Positions 18,810 through 30,833 of a DNA stretch of 64,000 nt are shown piece by piece. Positions within the stretch are counted from its first letter, which is position 1; each line of letters starts with the position of its first letter. Position numbers and translations under genes: made by a program. Source of the DNA: Yersinia mollaretii ATCC 43969 (GTDB lineage: Bacteria > Pseudomonadota > Gammaproteobacteria > Enterobacterales > Enterobacteriaceae); NCBI RefSeq assembly GCF_013282725.1, contig NZ_CP054043.1:4278001-4342000 (forward strand). The letters run 5' to 3'. The notes beneath the pieces were generated by a model. It ran no database searches and was not told the origin of the DNA. It worked only from the letters and a program-made list of their open reading frames with translations.

Positions 18810-19025
18810 TTAGCCCCGTTTAAGCGGTTTGACCAAGCTATCTAAACCTTCCACCTTGATGGTCAGTGTCAGCTCCATCAACATGCCCAGCTTGCCTTGC
18901 GGAAATTCACCTTTGCGGGCGAACCACAGCAGGTACTCTTCAGGCAAATCAATCAATACCCGTCCTTGGTATTTACCAAAAGGCATTCGGGTATTGGCAA
19001 TCTCAATTAGATTCTCTTTTTCCAT
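18810..19025 (-). CDS. ypeB: DUF3820 family protein (YpeB)
   Basis: 71 aa, equal to E. coli YpeB in size and position beside ligA. Signature MPFGKYQGRVLIDLPEEYLLWFARKGEFPQGKLGMLMEL covers most of the protein. The DUF3820 fold is small and soluble; function not established. It lies 20 bp downstream of ligA on the same strand and is probably co-transcribed. Confidence 0.88.
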   Translation of the reverse strand: MEKENLIEIANTRMPFGKYQGRVLIDLPEEYLLWFARKGEFPQGKLGMLMELTLTIKVEGLDSLVKPLKRG

Positions 19026-19045
19026 CCTGCCCTCTGATGTTAGAA

Positions 19046-21061
<2,016 letters not shown>

Positions 21062-21075
21062 TCACCATCAAAGAT

Positions 21076-21099
21076 AAAAAACCCCCGGCATGCGGGGGT
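21076..21099 (-). terminator. intrinsic terminator between zipA and ligA
   Basis: Read on the minus strand: CCCCCG / CGGGGG stem, 5-nt loop, then TTTTTT. It ends zipA transcripts 35 bp after the stop, so ligA needs read-through or its own promoter. Confidence 0.85.
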
Positions 21100-21133
21100 T
21101 CGGGTTAATTCGATTCATTGCGAGGCAACGTGA

Positions 21134-22102
21134 TTAGGCGGTTGCGTTTGCATCCAGCACTTCGCGGATGCGGGCCTTATACGTTTCCAGTTTTTGCGGG
21201 GTCATCATGCGGCGCTCATCATCCAACACTACACCACCGACATCATCGGCAATACGTTGGGCAGATTGCAACATAAGCTTAAAGTTCTGATGTGCATCGC
21301 CATAAGATGGCACCATCATAAACATTGAGACACCCGGCGTTGAAAAATCAGCCATGGTATCAGGGTCAAAGGAACCCGGTTTTACCATATTCGCAAGACT
21401 GAATAATACGGGGCCACTGCCGGCTGGGCTAAGATGTCGATGGAAAATACCCATCTCGCCAAACTGGAAACCAGACTGAAGAACACTTTGTAGCAGCAAC
21501 TCGCCGCCCAAAGCACCACCGTGATGTGCTGCAACATGCAGTACCAAAACGGTTTCTTTCAGTTTTTGCTGTTTCACCTCAGGGGCGGGAACAACAGGTT
21601 CTGGCTGTGGAGCCGCGCGAGGTGCAGGTTCTGCCGCATGTTGTGGCTCTACGTGTCGCGGTTGTGAATAGGATTCGTCAACCGATCCAAGCAAAGGATC
21701 ACGCTGTGATTCATGCGGTGGTTGCTCAGCAGATAGCCCACCCAAAAGAGGGTCGTCATATTCTGTTTGCACTGAAGCAAAAGGCTGCTGACGAGACTCT
21801 GTCTTCACCTGAGCCGGCTTGGTTTCAGTGTGCTGAATAACCGGCATTTCTTCGTCATCGTCATCAATGTGACTAAACGAAGGCTTCTCCTGTGGATGAG
21901 CAGTGCGGACGCGCACTTCTCCTACCCCTTCATCGAGACTCTCGATTGGGGTTTCAACACGTTCTTGTTTCAGACGTTTAACTGGGCGATCGCGAAAAAG
22001 TGACGAGCGTTCTTTACGGCTGGTCCATAAACCATGCAATAACAACGCTATTATGGCGATCGCGCCAACAACGATTAATATCAGACGCAAATCCTGCATC
22101 AT
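21134..22102 (-). CDS. zipA: cell division protein ZipA
   Basis: 322 aa bitopic inner-membrane protein linking FtsZ to the membrane. N-terminal TM anchor ([23 protein letters not shown]), basic stretch ([20 protein letters not shown]), a long Pro/Gln/Glu-rich linker (about residues 50-180) and the FtsZ-binding domain ([25 protein letters not shown]...[10 protein letters not shown]). Start 22102 (MMQDLRL) follows E. coli; upstream in-frame codons are unconserved. Divergent from cysZ. Confidence 0.95.
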   Translation of the reverse strand: MMQDLRLILIVVGAIAIIALLLHGLWTSRKERSSLFRDRPVKRLKQERVETPIESLDEGVGEVRVRTAHPQEKPSFSHIDDDDEEMPVIQHTETKPAQVKTESRQQPFASVQTEYDDPLLGGLSAEQPPHESQRDPLLGSVDESYSQPRHVEPQHAAEPAPRAAPQPEPVVPAPEVKQQKLKETVLVLHVAAHHGGALGGELLLQSVLQSGFQFGEMGIFHRHLSPAGSGPVLFSLANMVKPGSFDPDTMADFSTPGVSMFMMVPSYGDAHQNFKLMLQSAQRIADDVGGVVLDDERRMMTPQKLETYKARIREVLDANATA

Positions 22103-22321
22103 TACTATCTCTGTTGTTCCAATACATTGCCACCGCGGCAAACATTCACCCTTTAACTCTATTTCCCAACGAACACAAGTGCAAGTCCGTGCTCAATTTT
22201 CTTCGAAGAAAGATGATTATGCTAGATGTTTCGCTCATTTTTCGCACAATATGTGACTATGCAGTGGGAAATCATACCGATATGATACGCGGGTCGATAA
22301 GCTTATAGAGAACTGAATGGC

Positions 22322-23089
22322 ATGGCGTATACGCAAAAAACGGTAAAAAAGGTGAGTGGTGTCCATTATTTTGCCCAAGGATGGCAGTTGATTACTCGTC
22401 CGGGCATCAAGAGATTCGTTATTTTGCCTTTGCTGGTGAATATTCTGCTGATGGGCGGCGCTTTTTGGTGGTTATTCAATCGGATAGGTGACTGGGTGCC
22501 ACAATTAATGAGCTATGTTCCCGACTGGTTACAGTGGCTGAGTTATTTGCTGTGGCCCGTGATGGTGATTTCAGTGCTACTGGTGTTCAGTTACCTGTTC
22601 AGTACTCTGGCTAATTTTATCGCGGCCCCCTTTAGCGGGTTACTGGCCGAGCAACTGGAAGCCAGCCTGACCGGTAAGCCCCTGCCAGACACGGGCATTA
22701 TGGGTATCGTGAAGGATCTACCGCGCATTATGGCGCGTGAATGGCGCAAATTGGCTTACTACCTGCCACGGGCCTTGGTGCTGTTGCTGCTGTACTTTAT
22801 TCCGGGCATCGGTCAAACAGTGGCTCCGGTTCTGTGGTTCTTATTCAGTGCCTGGATGCTATCAATCCAATATTGCGATTATCCCTTTGATAACCATAAA
22901 GTGAGTTTTCAGGAGATGCGCAGTGCGTTGCGTCAGGATAAAGTCGATAACTTGCAATTTGGTGCACTGGTGAGCTTATTTACCATGATTCCATTCTTGA
23001 ATCTGGTGATTATGCCAGTTGCGGTCTGCGGTGCCACAGCAATGTGGGTTGATCGCTATCGTGACCAGTTTATTCAACCATCACGATGA
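22322..23089 (+). CDS. cysZ: sulfate transporter CysZ
   Basis: 255 aa inner-membrane sulfate permease feeding cysteine synthesis. Recognised from [35 protein letters not shown] and [19 protein letters not shown], with four hydrophobic segments. ATG 22322. cysK follows on the same strand after 153 bp with a likely CysB-controlled promoter of its own. Confidence 0.95.
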   Translation: MAYTQKTVKKVSGVHYFAQGWQLITRPGIKRFVILPLLVNILLMGGAFWWLFNRIGDWVPQLMSYVPDWLQWLSYLLWPVMVISVLLVFSYLFSTLANFIAAPFSGLLAEQLEASLTGKPLPDTGIMGIVKDLPRIMAREWRKLAYYLPRALVLLLLYFIPGIGQTVAPVLWFLFSAWMLSIQYCDYPFDNHKVSFQEMRSALRQDKVDNLQFGALVSLFTMIPFLNLVIMPVAVCGATAMWVDRYRDQFIQPSR

Positions 23090-23242
23090 TCGTCTAAGGG
23101 CGTGACAGCCACGCCCTTGTTATTGGGATTAAAACTTATTTCTTAATAACATATAGATATACCAATTACTTACTTCCATAGCCATACTGTTAGCGTATGC
23201 TTTGAACGTTTCCTACATTTTCATAGAGTTAAAGGACGGGCT

Positions 23243-24211
23243 ATGAGCAAGATATATGAAGACAACTCTTTAACAATCGGCCATACGCCGCTGGTTCGTT
23301 TGAACCGTATCGGTAACGGACGCATTTTGGCAAAGGTTGAATCACGCAATCCAAGTTTCAGCGTTAAATGCCGTATCGGCGCAAATATGATTTGGGATGC
23401 TGAAAAACGCGGCATTCTGACGACAGATAAAGAACTGGTAGAGCCGACCAGCGGCAATACCGGTATTGCTCTGGCATTTGTTGCCGCCGCACGCGGTTAC
23501 AAATTAACCCTGACCATGCCTGAAACCATGAGCATCGAGCGCCGCAAGCTGCTCAAAGCGCTAGGTGCCAATCTGGTGCTGACTGAAGGCGCTAAAGGAA
23601 TGAAAGGGGCCATCGCTAAAGCGGAAGAAATTCAAGCGACTGACCCAGACCGCTACCTTATTTTGCAGCAGTTCAGCAATCCAGCAAACCCAGAGATTCA
23701 TGAGAAAACCACTGGCCCGGAAATTTGGGAAGATACCGATGGCGAAGTCGATGTCTTTATCGCGGGTGTCGGTACAGGCGGCACCTTGACAGGTGTTAGC
23801 CGCTACATCAAAAACACCAAAGGTAAGGCGATTACCACGGTTGCAGTAGAGCCAACTGACTCTCCGGTGATTACTCAAGCATTGGCAGGTCAGGAAATCA
23901 AACCCGGTCCACATAAAATTCAGGGTATCGGTGCTGGCTTCATTCCCGGCAACCTCGATTTAACACTCGTCGATCGTGTCGCTTTGGTCACCAATGACGA
24001 AGCTATCTCCATGGCCCGCCGGTTGATGGATGAAGAGGGTATTTTGGCCGGTATTTCTTCCGGTGCTGCGGTGGCTGCGGCAGTCAAACTTTCTGAAGAA
24101 GATGGCTTTACTGACAAAACAATTGTGGTTATTCTTCCGTCCTCGGGTGAGCGCTATTTAAGCACGGCTTTGTTCGCAGATCTGTTCACTGAGCAAGAGC
24201 TGCAACAGTAG
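23243..24211 (+). CDS. cysK: cysteine synthase A (O-acetylserine sulfhydrylase)
   Basis: 322 aa PLP enzyme making cysteine from O-acetylserine and sulfide. PLP Lys in [14 protein letters not shown] (about residue 42), asparagine/substrate loop [14 protein letters not shown], phosphate loop [12 protein letters not shown], Ser near [15 protein letters not shown] 23243 with AAAGGA upstream. Paralogue cysM lies 21 kb away in this window. Confidence 0.97.
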   Translation: MSKIYEDNSLTIGHTPLVRLNRIGNGRILAKVESRNPSFSVKCRIGANMIWDAEKRGILTTDKELVEPTSGNTGIALAFVAAARGYKLTLTMPETMSIERRKLLKALGANLVLTEGAKGMKGAIAKAEEIQATDPDRYLILQQFSNPANPEIHEKTTGPEIWEDTDGEVDVFIAGVGTGGTLTGVSRYIKNTKGKAITTVAVEPTDSPVITQALAGQEIKPGPHKIQGIGAGFIPGNLDLTLVDRVALVTNDEAISMARRLMDEEGILAGISSGAAVAAAVKLSEEDGFTDKTIVVILPSSGERYLSTALFADLFTEQELQQ

Positions 24212-24233
24212 TCACGCCGTCGCACTAAATGCT

Positions 24234-24262
24234 AAAAAAGCACCCGCATGGGTGCTTTTTTT
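24234..24262 (+). terminator. intrinsic terminator of cysK
   Basis: AAAAAAGCACCC / GGGTGCTTTTTT, 4-nt loop, 23 bp after the stop. Confidence 0.92.
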
Positions 24263-24671
24263 GTGGCGTACTTCAAAGTTTTTACTACATAAAGATTGAT
24301 TTTAGCCTCTGGGTTTAGTATTTAACCGGACAATTATTTTGATACACGAAATTAATCGTATCTCCGGTGCTTCTCAGGCTGAATCGATTTATCTATTATG
24401 CAATGCGTTATGCAAAGCGACAAAAAATGTCATCAACTCACGCTGATTGAAGACATAACGCAAAGAGAGCATTATTCTTAGAGATGGCAGTGCCGATTTT
24501 AGACCTGAATTCAGGTTGCATCAGAAACTGTCTTTGTGACTTGCCAGTGGTTGAGGCATAGTCATGCGCGAGTCACGGCATCTCGTTTACGCGCACCAAT
24601 ACAGGCTAAAGTTTAGGTTCTACACTAGACTTTAGCTCCACAACATAAATCCAATAAGTTGGGGAAATACA
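24263..24671 (+). promoter_or_regulatory. pts operon upstream region
   Basis: About 410 bp without a gene. A TTGTGACTTGCCAGTGG segment (about 24534) resembles the CRP-linked upstream promoter region of E. coli ptsH. The segment around 24625-24671 (CTAGACTTTAG, then AAGTTGGGGAAATACA) closely resembles the E. coli ptsH leader. Individual promoters are not assigned precisely. Confidence 0.5.
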
Positions 24672-24929
24672 ATGTTCCAGCAAGAAGTTACTATTACTGC
24701 ACCAAACGGTCTGCATACCCGCCCTGCTGCCCAGTTCGTAAAAGAAGCAAAAGGCTTTGCGTCTGAAATTACTGTGATCTCCAACGGTAAAAGCGCTAGC
24801 GCCAAGAGCCTGTTCAAACTGCAAACTCTGGGCCTGACCCAAGGTACTGTTGTTACGATCTCTGCTGAAGGCGAAGATGAGAAGAAAGCTGTTGAGCATC
24901 TGGTAAAACTGATGGCAGAGCTTGAGTAA
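24672..24929 (+). CDS. ptsH: phosphocarrier protein HPr
   Basis: 85 aa, exactly the standard HPr length. Phospho-His15 in [12 protein letters not shown]; Ser46 region [16 protein letters not shown]. Transfers phosphate from enzyme I to sugar-specific EII proteins. GGGGAAATACA precedes the ATG. First gene of ptsH-ptsI-crr. Confidence 0.98.
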   Translation: MFQQEVTITAPNGLHTRPAAQFVKEAKGFASEITVISNGKSASAKSLFKLQTLGLTQGTVVTISAEGEDEKKAVEHLVKLMAELE

Positions 24930-24976
24930 TCACGCGCGCTTTTTAAGTTAACACCAGTCAAGAGTAAGGTAGGGTT

Positions 24977-26704
24977 ATGATTTCAGGCATTTTAGTATCA
25001 CCGGGTATCGCTTTTGGTAAAGCACTTTTGCTGAAAGAAGATGAGATTGTTATCAACCGGAAAAAGATCTCTGCTGACCAAGTGGAGCAGGAAGTCGAGC
25101 GTTTCAAAACTGGCCGGGCCAAAGCCGCAGAACAGTTGGAAGCGATTAAGACCAAAGCTGAAGCAAGCCTCGGCGAAGAGAAAGCTGCCATCTTCGAAGG
25201 GCATATCATGCTGTTGGAAGACGAAGAGCTTGAGCAGGAAATCATAGCCCTCATCAAAGATGAGCATGCCACTGCCGATGCAGCCGCTTATTCAGTGATT
25301 GAAGGCCAGGCAAAAGCTCTGGAAGAGCTGGATGACGAATACCTAAAAGAACGTGCCGCTGACGTACGTGATATCGGTAAGCGCCTGCTGAAGAACATTC
25401 TCGGCCTGAACATTGTCGATTTAAGTGCGATTCAGGATGAAGTGATTCTGGTTGCCGCCGATCTGACACCGTCAGAGACCGCGCAGCTGAATCTGGATAA
25501 AGTGTTAGGGTTCATCACCGATTTAGGTGGCCGTACCTCTCACACCTCCATTATGGCCCGCTCATTGGAATTACCGGCTATCGTCGGGACGACCAATGCG
25601 ACCAAAGAAATCCAGAATGACGACTATTTGATCATTGATGCGGTCAACAACAAAATCTATTTAAACCCGACTGCCGACGTTATTGAGCAGTTGAAAGCGG
25701 TGAAAAATCAGTACATCACCGAGAGAAATGATCTGGCCAAATTGAAAGACCTGCCAGCTATCACGCTTGATGGCCATCAGGTTGAAGTGGTTGCCAACAT
25801 TGGTACTGTGCGTGATATCGCCGGCGCTGAACGTAATGGCGCTGAAGGTGTGGGTCTGTATCGTACCGAATTCCTGTTCATGGATCGCGACTCACTGCCG
25901 ACGGAAGAAGAGCAGTTCCAGGCATATAAAGCCGTTGCGGAAGCTATGGGTTCTCAGGCCGTTATCGTCCGTACTATGGACATCGGCGGAGATAAAGACC
26001 TGCCGTACATGAACTTGCCGAAAGAAGAAAACCCATTCCTGGGCTGGCGCGCCATCCGTATTGCTATGGATCGCAAAGAGATTCTGCACGCTCAGTTGCG
26101 CGCCATCTTGCGGGCATCAGCATTCGGTAAATTGCGTATTATGTTCCCGATGATCATTTCGGTTGAAGAAGTACGTGAGCTGAAAGCAGAACTTGAGCTG
26201 CTTAAGAGCCAATTGCGTGAAGAAAATAAAGCCTTCGATGAGACTATCGAGGTCGGTGTGATGGTTGAAACACCAGCGGCAGCGGTCATCGCTCGCCATT
26301 TAGCTAAAGAAGTTGACTTCTTTAGTATTGGGACAAACGATCTAACTCAGTATACTCTGGCAGTAGATCGTGGTAATGAGCTGATTTCTCATCTCTATAA
26401 TCCAATGTCGCCATCGGTATTGGGCCTGATCAAACAGGTTATTGATGCATCTCACGCTGAAGGTAAGTGGACCGGAATGTGCGGTGAACTTGCTGGCGAC
26501 GAACGTGCTACACTGTTGCTATTGGGCATGGGGCTGGATGAGTTCAGCATGAGTGCGATTTCGATCCCACGCATCAAGAAAATTATCCGTAATACGAATT
26601 TCGAAGATGTGAAAGTGTTGGCGGAGCAGGCATTGGCTCAACCGACAGCGAAGGAATTGATGGATTTGGTTACCACATTCATTGAAGAAAAGACGCTCTG
26701 CTAA
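24977..26704 (+). CDS. ptsI: PEP-protein phosphotransferase (enzyme I)
   Basis: 575 aa. N-terminal HPr-binding/phospho-His domain (active His in [21 protein letters not shown]), C-terminal PEP-binding barrel with [27 protein letters not shown] and the active Cys loop [13 protein letters not shown]. Starts the PTS relay with PEP. Begins 47 bp after ptsH. Confidence 0.98.
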   Translation: MISGILVSPGIAFGKALLLKEDEIVINRKKISADQVEQEVERFKTGRAKAAEQLEAIKTKAEASLGEEKAAIFEGHIMLLEDEELEQEIIALIKDEHATADAAAYSVIEGQAKALEELDDEYLKERAADVRDIGKRLLKNILGLNIVDLSAIQDEVILVAADLTPSETAQLNLDKVLGFITDLGGRTSHTSIMARSLELPAIVGTTNATKEIQNDDYLIIDAVNNKIYLNPTADVIEQLKAVKNQYITERNDLAKLKDLPAITLDGHQVEVVANIGTVRDIAGAERNGAEGVGLYRTEFLFMDRDSLPTEEEQFQAYKAVAEAMGSQAVIVRTMDIGGDKDLPYMNLPKEENPFLGWRAIRIAMDRKEILHAQLRAILRASAFGKLRIMFPMIISVEEVRELKAELELLKSQLREENKAFDETIEVGVMVETPAAAVIARHLAKEVDFFSIGTNDLTQYTLAVDRGNELISHLYNPMSPSVLGLIKQVIDASHAEGKWTGMCGELAGDERATLLLLGMGLDEFSMSAISIPRIKKIIRNTNFEDVKVLAEQALAQPTAKELMDLVTTFIEEKTLC

Positions 26705-26752
26705 TTCCACGATACTGGAACGCTGCCCAATATAAATACTTAGGAGAAGATC

Positions 26753-27262
26753 ATGGGTTTGTTCGATAAACTGAAATCACTGGTTTCAGATGATAAAAAA
26801 GACAGTGGTACTATTGAAATTGTTGCACCATTGTCTGGCGAAATCGTCAACATCGAAGATGTTCCTGATGTTGTATTTGCAGAGAAAATCGTTGGTGATG
26901 GTATTGCCATCAAGCCTTCAGGCAACAAAATGGTTGCTCCTGTTGACGGCACCATTGGTAAAATTTTCGAAACTAACCATGCTTTTTCTATCGAATCAGA
27001 CAGCGGCATTGAGCTGTTCGTCCACTTCGGTATTGATACTGTTGAACTGAAAGGCGAAGGCTTCAAACGCATCGCTGAAGAGGGTCAACGCGTCAAGAAA
27101 GGTGATGTGGTTATTGAGTTCAATCTGGCCCTGCTGGAAGAGAAAGCCAAGTCTACATTGACGCCGGTTGTTATCTCCAACATGGACGAGATCAAAGAGC
27201 TGATCAAATTGTCCGGTAGTGTCACCGTAGGTGAGACGCCAATCATCCGTATTAAGAAGTAA
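26753..27262 (+). CDS. crr: glucose-specific PTS enzyme IIA
   Basis: 169 aa, standard EIIAGlc. Active-site His pair in [31 protein letters not shown]-terminal amphipathic segment [14 protein letters not shown]. Phospho-relay to glucose permease and regulator of adenylate cyclase and non-PTS permeases. 48 bp after ptsI, ends the operon. Confidence 0.98.
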   Translation: MGLFDKLKSLVSDDKKDSGTIEIVAPLSGEIVNIEDVPDVVFAEKIVGDGIAIKPSGNKMVAPVDGTIGKIFETNHAFSIESDSGIELFVHFGIDTVELKGEGFKRIAEEGQRVKKGDVVIEFNLALLEEKAKSTLTPVVISNMDEIKELIKLSGSVTVGETPIIRIKK

Positions 27263-27282
27263 CTTTTCTTGCTACGAATAAG

Positions 27283-27309
27283 AAACGGCACCCACGGGTG
27301 CCGTTTTTG
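27283..27309 (+). terminator. intrinsic terminator of ptsHI-crr
   Basis: AAACGGCACCC / GGGTGCCGTTT stem followed by T residues, about 20 bp after the crr stop. Confidence 0.9.
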
Positions 27310-27360
27310 TTAGCTAAAATCCCTTTTTATTAGCTAAAATCCATTGTCAGCTAAAACACA

Positions 27361-28722
27361 TTAATCTGCTGCAACCCAACGCGGCACCCGCAGTGTAATC
27401 ACCAATCCGCCCTGTTCGCCATTTCTGGCTTCTACCTGCCCACCAAGGGCCAGAATCACTTTGCGCGTAATGGCTAGCCCCAAGCCGTAGCCTTTGCCAG
27501 ACATCGCTGATTTTACACGCACGAAAGGATCGAAAATGCAGGATAACTTGCTCTCTTCTACCCCCGGCCCTTGATCTGCCACCTGAATCTGGTAATTCTT
27601 CTCAACGGGTGAAAGCGTCACTTTGACCTGCTGGCCCTGAGCGGAGAAACGCAACGCGTTGCGGACGATATTATCAATCGCCCGCCGCATCAGCTCGGCA
27701 TTGCCTTTCACCGTATACTCGACGGGCTGCGGCGCGACTTGTAGCAGAATGTCCACTCCCGGCACCTGCGCCTCATAGCGGGCATCATTCACCACCACTT
27801 TCACTAATTCGTGCAGGTCAAAATATTCATCGTCATCAGACAAATCGTGGTTTTCGGCACGTGATAGCGCCAATAGCTCGCCAATCATCTTATCTAGCCG
27901 CTCCGACTCATGCTCAATGCGCTGTAGTGAGTTCTCCACCTTGCTGGGGTTTTGGCGCGCCAAGCCGATAGCCAATTGCAAACGAGCCAACGGCGAACGT
28001 AGCTCATGAGAGACATCATGCAGTAACTGTTCACGGGCGCTGACCAGCACCTCAAGGCGCTCAGCCATTGAGTCAAAGTCACGCGCCACTTCGGTCAGCT
28101 CATCATGGCGACGACGCATCACAGGCAATAATCGTACTGACAAATCGCCCTGTGCCACCCGCTCAAAACCGGCCCGCAACTGGCGCATCGGCCGCGTCAG
28201 ATTCCAGGCAAGTAACGCGCTGAAGAACAGGCCGCCTAATAGCCCCATCCAGATCATCGGGATCGGAATATTGAGTATTTCACGTCGTTTCTCTCTCGGC
28301 TCCCCTCCCCCCTGCAATCCATCAATGTTATAGCTGATACGATACCCCTGCCCATCGGGACCTTGAGTCCAACTGATGACTTCCGAGCGATGAGATGCAG
28401 CCTCATTACCTGTGGGCGCGGTTTTCCCCTCGGGGACAGCTTCAGTCATTGGCACAATCATTGTGGCGGGCGAGACTGATAACTGGTTTTTATCTGCCGC
28501 TGGCCAGTCGGCCATCATGGTATTCAGTGCAGGCAAGCCGCCGGAATGCACTACCGAAGCGGCTGACACCACCTGTAACTTGGCAAGCTGCCGGACCCTT
28601 TCGCGCTCCGGTGGCTCATGGCGATTCCCGTAGAAAGAGAACACCAGCCACAACATTTGGGTCATTAAAATAAAGGTCACCCAGAAACCCAACAGGATTT
28701 TCCAGAACAATCGTCCACGCAT
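27361..28722 (-). CDS. sensor histidine kinase, CpxA-like
   Basis: 453 aa. TM1 (about 8-30), periplasmic domain (about 31-155), TM2 (ILNIPIPMIWMGLLGGLFFSALLAW), HAMP, then H-box HDVSHELRSPLARLQLAIGL with the phospho-His, N-box RRAIDNIVRNALRF, G1 VADQGPGV, G2 KGYGLGLAITRKV. Overall organisation is that of CpxA, but the periplasmic part is different and the gene is not at the cpx locus. Encoded 26 bp downstream of its response regulator. Signal unknown; an envelope or drug-related cue is inferred from the divergent macAB. Confidence 0.82.
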   Translation of the reverse strand: MRGRLFWKILLGFWVTFILMTQMLWLVFSFYGNRHEPPERERVRQLAKLQVVSAASVVHSGGLPALNTMMADWPAADKNQLSVSPATMIVPMTEAVPEGKTAPTGNEAASHRSEVISWTQGPDGQGYRISYNIDGLQGGGEPREKRREILNIPIPMIWMGLLGGLFFSALLAWNLTRPMRQLRAGFERVAQGDLSVRLLPVMRRRHDELTEVARDFDSMAERLEVLVSAREQLLHDVSHELRSPLARLQLAIGLARQNPSKVENSLQRIEHESERLDKMIGELLALSRAENHDLSDDDEYFDLHELVKVVVNDARYEAQVPGVDILLQVAPQPVEYTVKGNAELMRRAIDNIVRNALRFSAQGQQVKVTLSPVEKNYQIQVADQGPGVEESKLSCIFDPFVRVKSAMSGKGYGLGLAITRKVILALGGQVEARNGEQGGLVITLRVPRWVAAD

Positions 28723-28748
28723 AGGCTATCTCACTTCATTTATGGGGA

Positions 28749-29432
28749 TTATCTGATGCGATAGCCAATACTGCGTACCGTTTCGATATTCAGGGTGTTC
28801 CCCGGCAGCGCGGCCAACTTCTGGCGGATATTACTGATATGTACATCAACACTGCGGTCATAAGCTTCCCGTGGTCGCCCTAACCCTTTATCCGATAACT
28901 CATCTTTGGTCACCACGCGATCCGGCGAACGCAACAGCAATTCCAGTAAATTAAATTCTGAGGCGGTCAAATCAAATGACGTCCCTTGCCATTCACTGCT
29001 GCGGGTTGACGGGTTGAGTGTCAAATCCCCGTGTGTAATCACGCCGTCATCAGTAGACGATAAGTCTGGATGTTCGTCGAAACGGCGCAATACTGCGCGC
29101 AACCGCGCCACTAGCTCACGGGGATAACATGGCTTCGGCATGTAATCATCAGCCCCCATTTCAAGACCGATAACTCGGTCAATATTGTCGCCTTTGGCCG
29201 TCAGCATAATGATCGGTAAACGGCTTTTTTTACGCACTTGCCGCAACACGTCGATACCACTCATATCAGGCAACATAATGTCGAGGATCAAGGCGGTATA
29301 GTCACCGGACAAGGCACGATCAATGCCCTCTTTACCCGTTAATACCAGCTCAGCATTAAATCCCTCGCCGCTCAGGTACTCCCGCAACATGGTGCCCAGT
29401 TCAACATCATCATCGACTAACAAAATCTTCAT
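28749..29432 (-). CDS. OmpR-family response regulator, CpxR-like
   Basis: 227 aa. Receiver with acidic pocket VDDD, phospho-Asp in ALILDIMLPDMSG (about residue 51), Thr in MLTAKGD, Lys in DYMPKP. C-terminal winged helix (FDLTASEFNLLELLLRSPDRVVTKDEL...RSVDVHISNIRQKL...VRSIGYRI). First gene of the two-component operon, divergent from macA with 189 bp between the starts, so it probably controls the pump and itself. Confidence 0.85.
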   Translation of the reverse strand: MKILLVDDDVELGTMLREYLSGEGFNAELVLTGKEGIDRALSGDYTALILDIMLPDMSGIDVLRQVRKKSRLPIIMLTAKGDNIDRVIGLEMGADDYMPKPCYPRELVARLRAVLRRFDEHPDLSSTDDGVITHGDLTLNPSTRSSEWQGTSFDLTASEFNLLELLLRSPDRVVTKDELSDKGLGRPREAYDRSVDVHISNIRQKLAALPGNTLNIETVRSIGYRIR

Positions 29433-29621
29433 TTTCTAACTCTCCTGCCTGATTTCAGCTATTTTCATGCCTATTTGACGCGCACGCAGCCGGTTTTACT
29501 CAATCCTTACATAATTTTGAATCCCACTTAACTCACCCCCCAGCCTGCTTGGCGGTAAATTATCCCCCTGCATTTGGCTTCACCATTCTCTTCATTGTGG
29601 TTCAAGGATTTTTGATTAAAT

Positions 29622-30830
29622 ATGCTACAGGTTATCCGATCGAAACGTCGCTTTATTGGGTTGGCGGTTGTGCTGTTGCTCGCTGGCGGTGTGCTGCTCT
29701 TCAAATTGATCTCTCCGGCGGATAAACCCGGCTATATCACCGCTGCGGCTGAAACCCGCACACTGGAACAGACTGTTTTGGCTGATGGCACCATCAAGGC
29801 AAAAAAACAGGTCACTGTTGGCGCACAAGTTTCAGGGCAGATCAAAGCCCTTCATGTCACCCTAGGACAGCAAGTTGAAAAAGGCCAGTTAGTCGCCGAA
29901 ATTGATGATCTTACGCAGCAAAATGCCCTGAAAGATGCACAAGAAGCACTGAAAAATGTGTTAGCGCAACGCGCGGCGAAAGTCGCGACACAGAAGAATA
30001 ACCAGTTAACCTATCGGCGCCAGCAGCAAATCCTCGCCAAGGGCCTCGCCGCACGGGCCGATTTTGATAGCGCCAAAGCGACACTAGAGAGCACTCAAGC
30101 TGAAATAAATGCGCTGGATGCTCAAATTGCGCAGGCCGAAATCGCCGTCAATACTGCCAAACTTAATCTTGGTTATACCAAAATCAGCTCGCCGATCGCC
30201 GGTACAGTAGTGGCGATTCCGGTTGAAGAGGGGCAAACCGTCAACGCGGTACAAAGCGCGCCCACCATTATTAAGGTCGCTCAGCTTGATACCATGACTG
30301 TCGAAGCGCAGATCTCTGAAGCGGACGTGGTCAAAGTCAAAGCCGGTATGCCCGTTTACTTCACTATTTTAGGCGAGCCTGAACAGCGCTTCAGCGCCAC
30401 ATTACGCGCCATAGAACCCGCCCCTGACTCAATAAATGATGAGACCACCACCTCATCAAGCTCCAGTAGCAGCACCACGTCCACCACTACCGCCATCTAC
30501 TATAACGGCCTATTTGATGTGGCAAACCCGCACGGTGCATTACGTATTTCGATGACAGCGCAGGTCTATATCGTGCTGCATAAAGCCGAAAACGCCGTGG
30601 TGATCCCCGCCACGGCATTGGAAACTCGGCAAGGAAAGCCTCAGGTTCAGGTGGTCAGCGACAACGGCAAAGTCAGTGTGCGCGAAGTCAGTGTCGGGCT
30701 AAACAACAATGTCGAAGCCCAGATTATCTCCGGTTTGCAAGCCGGGGAGCAGGTGATTGTGAGCCAAGCGACGGCCACCACCACCAACAACAATAAGGCC
30801 CAGCGTATGGGCCCGCCGATGGGGATGTAA
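29622..30830 (+). CDS. macA: MacA-type periplasmic adaptor
   Basis: 402 aa membrane-fusion protein of a tripartite efflux system. N-terminal TM anchor (FIGLAVVLLLAGGVLLFKLI), lipoyl domain halves (GAQVSGQIKALHVTLGQQVEKGQLVAEID and LGYTKISSPIAGTVVAIPVEEGQTV), an alpha-hairpin between them (about 95-165), beta-barrel and membrane-proximal domain. A Ser/Thr-rich insert (residues about 275-292) interrupts the beta-barrel region. Three nt separate its stop from macB. Confidence 0.88.
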   Translation: MLQVIRSKRRFIGLAVVLLLAGGVLLFKLISPADKPGYITAAAETRTLEQTVLADGTIKAKKQVTVGAQVSGQIKALHVTLGQQVEKGQLVAEIDDLTQQNALKDAQEALKNVLAQRAAKVATQKNNQLTYRRQQQILAKGLAARADFDSAKATLESTQAEINALDAQIAQAEIAVNTAKLNLGYTKISSPIAGTVVAIPVEEGQTVNAVQSAPTIIKVAQLDTMTVEAQISEADVVKVKAGMPVYFTILGEPEQRFSATLRAIEPAPDSINDETTTSSSSSSSTTSTTTAIYYNGLFDVANPHGALRISMTAQVYIVLHKAENAVVIPATALETRQGKPQVQVVSDNGKVSVREVSVGLNNNVEAQIISGLQAGEQVIVSQATATTTNNNKAQRMGPPMGM

Positions 30831-30833
30831 CGG